Source of the DNA: an uncultured Actinomyces sp.
Lineage (GTDB): Bacteria > Actinomycetota > Actinomycetes > Actinomycetales > Actinomycetaceae
Length of the DNA: 18,071 bases
NCBI GenBank assembly: GCA_900554605.1
Contig: USHU01000004.1
Span: 1-18,071, forward strand
Direction of reading: 5' to 3'
Of this stretch, positions 14,615-18,071 are shown in pieces. The notes beneath the pieces were generated by a model. It ran no database searches and had not been told where the DNA came from. It saw nothing but the letters and a program-made list of their open reading frames with translations. Position 1 is the stretch's first letter; each line of letters opens with the position of its first letter. The translations under genes were made by a program, and so were the position numbers.

Positions 14615-16357
14615 CTATCGAAGAAAAACCCGCGCCCTCCACGGAGCAAGCGGCGCACCCATCTCTTCCCACACATTCGCATTGGTCAGGACTGGGACAA
14701 ACGCAGGTACGGCCTCGGAAATCTCTGAAGGAAGGACCGGGGCCAGATCTTTCGAGGAAAGATTTGCAATAACTACCAGCTGGCGCTCACCCAAGGTGCG
14801 GCGGAAGGCGAAGATCTCACGATGCCCCGCATCGATGCGCTCGAAGCGCCCATCGGCAACAACCGGCAGGTGATGACGCAGGCGAATGAGCGCGCGGAAG
14901 TAGGAGAACACCGAGACCGGGTCCCCCACCTGCTCGGAGGCGTTGATGACCGGGTAGTTCGGATTGACAGTAATCCACGGCGTACCCGTCGTAAAACCGG
15001 CATTGTCCGACGCATCCCACTGGACGGGAGTGCGCGCGTTATCGCGGCCCATCGCGCGCAGGCCATCAAGGACGCGCTCGGGATCGTCTCCGTGTTCGGT
15101 GGCCACACGGTAGTAGTTGGTGGACTCGATGTCCTCAAAGTCCTCGATCCCCGCGAAGACCGTGTTCGTCATGCCCAGTTCTTCACCCTGGTAGATATAG
15201 GGGGTTCCGCGCAGGAGATGAAGAATCGTCGCAAGTGCGGTTGCACTGTCATACCAGTACTTTTCATCGCCGAAACGACTGACCGTGCGCGGTTGATCGT
15301 GGTTGCACAGGTAGAGGCTGTTCCATCCCCGCTCGGCGAGGCCTTCTTGCCAGCGCGTGAGCGAGTCCGCGAGGTCTCCTGCCTCCAACGTGCGGCGGCC
15401 GAATTTTCCTTCGGGCAGGCCCAGGCCGACGTGCTCGAATTGGAAGATCATGTTGACTTCGTGGCGCGCGGGATCAGAGTAGAGAGGCGCATTTTCGAGG
15501 AGTACCCCGGGGGTTTCCCCGACGGTGAAGATCGCACCGCGGCCTTCGAAGACCTCGCCGTGCATTCCCTGGAGGAATTCATGCAGGCGCGGTCCCTCCA
15601 TGTAGAAGGGGCTTCCGTCGGCAAGATCCTGACCGGGCTGGCAGGTGCCATCGGGAAGGCCGGGGACCTTGGAGATCAGGTTGATGACATCCATTCGGAA
15701 GCCATCGACCCCGCGGTCCAGCCACCAGCGCATCATTTCGTAGACGGCCTGGCGAACTTCGGGGTTCTCCCAGTTCAGGTCGGGCTGTTTTTCTGCGAAG
15801 AGATGGAGGTAGTACTGACCGGTATGCGGGTCGTATTTCCACACGGGACCGGAGAAGAATGACCCCCAATTTGTGGGTTCGGCTCCGGGGGTTCCTCCCT
15901 CAAAACCCGGACGCGGGTCACGCCAGTAGTACCAATCGCGCTTTGGATTATCGATCGAGGAACGCGACTCAATGAACCACGGGTGCTCGTCCGAGGTGTG
16001 GTTGACGACCAGGTCCATGACCAGTTTCATCCCTAGGGAGTGAACGTCTGCGATGAGTTCATTGAAGTCGTCCATGGTCCCGAAAGCGGGATCGATGTCC
16101 TGATAATCGGAAATGTCGTAGCCATTATCGGCTTGGGGTGAACGGTAGATCGGCGAGAGCCACAGGACATCAACGCCCAGTTCCTTCAGGTATCCCAACC
16201 TGGAGCGGATCCCTTGGAGATCGCCGAAACCATCTCCGTTCGCGTCATTAAATGAGCGGGGATAGATCTGGTAAACAACCGCGCTCTTCCACCATTCATC
16301 GGCCGGAAAATGAAGTGCCGAGTGCGTTTCGGGAAGTTGAGTTTCATCGAATAACAC
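14615..16357 (-). CDS. GH13 alpha-glucosidase, oligo-1,6-glucosidase/dextran glucosidase type
   Basis: A 580-residue cytoplasmic glycosidase without signal peptide. GH13 motifs are complete: DLVVNH (115-120), GFRMDVIN with the nucleophile Asp223, FTVGE with the acid/base Glu281 and CNHDQPR with Asp354. The opening WWKSAVVYQIYPRSFNDANGDG is typical of subfamily 31. The residue after the nucleophile is valine (DVIN), which in this subfamily goes with alpha-1,6 specificity (isomaltase, DexB), so the enzyme should release glucose from isomalto-oligosaccharides. The GTG at 16357 is the only start codon close before the conserved WWK; its ribosome-binding site is weak (GCAGG). A much stronger AGGAGGGG lies about 110 bases upstream beside a large hairpin. 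It follows the ABC permease genes on the same strand and ends before a terminator. Confidence 0.93.
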   Translation of the reverse strand: MLFDETQLPETHSALHFPADEWWKSAVVYQIYPRSFNDANGDGFGDLQGIRSRLGYLKELGVDVLWLSPIYRSPQADNGYDISDYQDIDPAFGTMDDFNELIADVHSLGMKLVMDLVVNHTSDEHPWFIESRSSIDNPKRDWYYWRDPRPGFEGGTPGAEPTNWGSFFSGPVWKYDPHTGQYYLHLFAEKQPDLNWENPEVRQAVYEMMRWWLDRGVDGFRMDVINLISKVPGLPDGTCQPGQDLADGSPFYMEGPRLHEFLQGMHGEVFEGRGAIFTVGETPGVLLENAPLYSDPARHEVNMIFQFEHVGLGLPEGKFGRRTLEAGDLADSLTRWQEGLAERGWNSLYLCNHDQPRTVSRFGDEKYWYDSATALATILHLLRGTPYIYQGEELGMTNTVFAGIEDFEDIESTNYYRVATEHGDDPERVLDGLRAMGRDNARTPVQWDASDNAGFTTGTPWITVNPNYPVINASEQVGDPVSVFSYFRALIRLRHHLPVVADGRFERIDAGHREIFAFRRTLGERQLVVIANLSSKDLAPVLPSEISEAVPAFVPVLTNANVWEEMGAPLAPWRARVFLR

Positions 16358-16470
16358 AGAGAACCTGCCAAATCTTCGTTGGTGGAGGTGCGAATGCCCT
16401 GCGGACCTTGGATGTTCGTGATCTCAGTGAACACCAACTTCTGGGCGATGTCCACACGCGTCCATCCCCT

Positions 16471-16538
16471 CCTGCTTTAGCTCGCTCACCTACGGCCTTA
16501 GAACAGTCATAGGCCCGGAGTCAGTGAGCTAAAGCAGG
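16471..16538 (-). repeat. Large stem-loop between the malG-like gene and the GH13 gene
   Basis: CCTGCTTTAGCTC (16471-16483) pairs perfectly with 16526-16538. The 42-base loop contains a second small stem, GGCCT (16494-16498) with AGGCC (16511-16515), and an alternative pairing CTCAC/GTGAG next to the main stem. On the minus-strand RNA the 3' arm ends in AGCAGG and runs into AGGGG, so the base of the stem overlaps a Shine-Dalgarno-like AGGAGGGG. No T-tract follows, so a classical terminator is unlikely; an RNA processing or stabilising element, or a switch over the ribosome-binding site, fits better. Confidence 0.6.
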
Positions 16539-16574
16539 AATGTGAGAGCGAAGTGGGGAGGGCACGCCCCGGCT

Positions 16575-17516
16575 TCACCCCTTCGTCGCGCCACCGGCGA
16601 GGCCAGCGACGATATAGCGCTGCAGAGCAATGAAGAGGAGCAAAACCGGGATTGCAATAACCGTGGCCACAGCCATCAGGTCATTCCAGTTCGTCGCATA
16701 CTGACCGATCTAGCGGTTCAAAGCAACCGTCAAAGGCTGCAGATCCGCCTTCGTCAGCAAGGTCAACGCGAAGGTGAACTCACCCCAGGTCATGAGGAAT
16801 GAGAAGGATCCGATCATGATAACGCCGGGGCGAATCGTTGGGATCACCACGCGAACAATGGTTCCAATGATTCCGAGGCCATCAAGTCGCGCCGCCTCCT
16901 CAACTTCCTTCGGGAACTGCTTGAAGAAGGGCCGCAGCATGATGATCGCGAAAGGCAGGGTGCCCGTCACGTCCGCCAAGATGATCGAGGGGAGGGTGTT
17001 GACCATTCCCGCTTGACGGAAAAGCACGAACATCGGGATCGAAATCGCGATGGCGGGGAGGAGCTGAACGACGCTCAACAAGATCAGCATTCCGGTTGTC
17101 ACTGCGCTCCTCATTCGCGCAATCGCGTAGGCCGCAGGGATCGCAAAGAGCAGCGTCAGTACCAGACACCCAGCAGCGATGATCGCCGAGTTCCCCAGTG
17201 CCTTCCAGATCCCGAAGTTGTCACTGAAGGCGACTCGGAAGGAATCAAGCGTCGGATTTTGCGGGATGAGGTGCGGTGGCTGAACGAAGGTTTCTTTCTG
17301 CGTCTTGAAGGCCGTGCACACCATCCAATAGACCGGGAAAAGATAGAAGATCGCCATGACCCATGCGGCAGCAGATTTGGCGATGCGCACGCGGCCTTCA
17401 TGCTTCTCGTGCTTTGTCTTCGCAAAAGTCCTCGTTTCCGAGGCCTCGGCGCGCTTTCCGTCCTTGGGTGCACTTTCGCTGGCCACACCTTGGACTTCAG
17501 AAGTCTCCACAGACAT
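16575..17516 (-). pseudogene. ABC sugar transporter permease, MalG type, with in-frame TAG
   Basis: This is the second permease of a carbohydrate ABC importer (MalG/LacG type). After a 47-residue hydrophilic, charged N-terminus come membrane segments at about 48-69, 108-133, 140-166, 175-198 and 232-252, and the EAA loop that docks the ATPase (EVEEAARLDGLGIIGTIVRVVIP, 204-226 region; EAA at 207-209). The frame stops at TAG 16710-16712 after residue 268 (PLTVALNR). In the same frame 44 further residues follow (IGQYATNWNDLMAVATVIA, ending GGATKG) to a TGA at 16575-16577. This is exactly the family's last membrane helix and GATKG-like end. The lost residue is probably Tyr (TAC to TAG). The full protein would be 313 residues. 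The ATG shares one base with the TAA of the upstream permease (TAATG). Without the last helix, transport would probably fail; consensus error is possible. Confidence 0.85.
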
Positions 17517-18071
17517 TACGCGTCCTCCTTATCCAGCGAACGAACATAGAACCACGACAGCGCCAAGGGCAGAACCATCGTCAGCATCGAGGCGGCTGCA
17601 CCATTACCAAAGTCGAAGACCTTGAAGGTCTGCAGGTAGGTGAAGATCGGCAAAGTCGTCGTCGCTTCAACGGGCCCGCCTTTCGTCATCGTGTAGATCA
17701 GGTCGAAAACCTTGTAGGTATTGATGACGCCCAAGAGCAAGAGCGAGAAGACGACGGGACGCATGAGGGGTTCCGTGATGGAGAAGAAGGTACGGATGGG
17801 ACCCGCACCATCAACTTCGGCGGCCTCGTACAAGCCATCGTCAATGGTGTGCAATCCCGACAAGATCAGGAGCATGTTGAAGGGCATTCCGACCGAGAGG
17901 TTTGCGACAACGACCGCGACCATTGCGGTTGTTGGACCGGTAAGCCACATGACCGGTTTGTCCACCAGGTGCATTGAGGTCAAGAAGTAGTTAATGACGC
18001 CGAAATCAGAGTCGAACATCCAGCGGAAGATCGTTCCCGTAACAACAGCGGGAAGGATCCATGCGACCAAT
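17516..18071 (-). CDS. ABC sugar transporter permease, MalF/UgpA type (N-terminus beyond window)
   Basis: The visible 184 residues are the C-terminal two thirds of a carbohydrate ABC permease: several membrane segments and the EAA loop YEAAEVDGAGPIRTFFSITEPLMRP, followed by the helix INTYKVFDLIYTMTKGGP that is typical of this family, and the C-terminus RSLDKEDA. The gene starts beyond the right edge of the window, so no start is assigned. It overlaps the next permease gene by one base (TAATG), so the two subunits are translated in tandem as partners. With the GH13 and GH66 genes downstream on the same strand, isomalto-oligosaccharides are the likely cargo. A binding protein gene is expected upstream, outside the window. 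Confidence 0.92.
   Translation of the reverse strand, partial: LVAWILPAVVTGTIFRWMFDSDFGVINYFLTSMHLVDKPVMWLTGPTTAMVAVVVANLSVGMPFNMLLILSGLHTIDDGLYEAAEVDGAGPIRTFFSITEPLMRPVVFSLLLLGVINTYKVFDLIYTMTKGGPVEATTTLPIFTYLQTFKVFDFGNGAAASMLTMVLPLALSWFYVRSLDKEDA

Noticed and set aside
14822..15862. 346-codon plus-strand open frame opposite the GH13 gene
   Set aside because: An antisense shadow of the GH13 catalytic domain, with no recognisable protein features.
16186..16455. 89-codon minus-strand frame starting GTG at 16455 as a separate gene
   Set aside because: It mostly overlaps the conserved GH13 N-terminus in another frame and has no recognisable domain; only its nearby Shine-Dalgarno sequence is notable and is reported as such.
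1..18071. CRISPR arrays, rRNA, tRNA, insertion sequences or phage genes
   Set aside because: No repeat-spacer pattern, no cloverleaf or rRNA-like stretch and no transposase or integrase motif was found on either strand.

Overview
The window looks like chromosomal DNA of a moderately GC-rich Actinomycetota, most likely a commensal of the Actinomyces/Schaalia type. This is an inference from Shine-Dalgarno sites of the AGGAGG type, frequent GTG starts, the extracellular dextran-degrading enzyme and the overall protein style; there is no rRNA or other marker to prove it.

Layout. (1) 1-2100, minus strand: the N-terminal part of nucleoside diphosphate kinase, a terminator, an unrecognised 221-aa protein, and an NfsA-type nitroreductase interrupted by an in-frame amber codon. 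(2) 2274-2630, plus: a small lipoprotein with a candidate leaderless promoter and a strong terminator. (3) 2822-8896, plus: a tightly packed eight-gene operon, visibly poorer in GC than its flanks. It encodes a GntR/UTRA regulator, an ECF transporter (S, T and two ATPases), a BtpA/SgcQ-type TIM barrel, an AllA-like (ureidoglycolate lyase family) cupin and a frameshifted PfkB kinase. (4) 8893-11411, minus: codBA (cytosine permease and deaminase), converging on the kinase so that both stop codons share one CTAG. (5) 11628-18071, minus: a dextran/isomalto-oligosaccharide locus with a secreted GH66 enzyme, a GH13 alpha-1,6-glucosidase and two ABC sugar permeases (one with an in-frame amber, one cut by the window end).

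How the genes work together. In region 3, the ECF module probably imports a small metabolite. The PfkB kinase, the phosphate-binding-type barrel and the cupin would then process it, under control of the GntR repressor acting on repeats around its own promoter. No vitamin riboswitch fits in the short leader, and the substrate is unknown; this is the best candidate for an undescribed system. Its two ATPases carry complementary motif defects that predict one degenerate and one canonical ATP site. In region 5, the secreted GH66 enzyme would cut dextran or make cyclic isomalto-oligosaccharides, the ABC transporter would import the products, and the GH13 enzyme would release glucose.

Three genes (nitroreductase, PfkB kinase, MalG-like permease) are each broken by a lesion that one base change would repair, so the consensus should be checked before concluding that they are pseudogenes.
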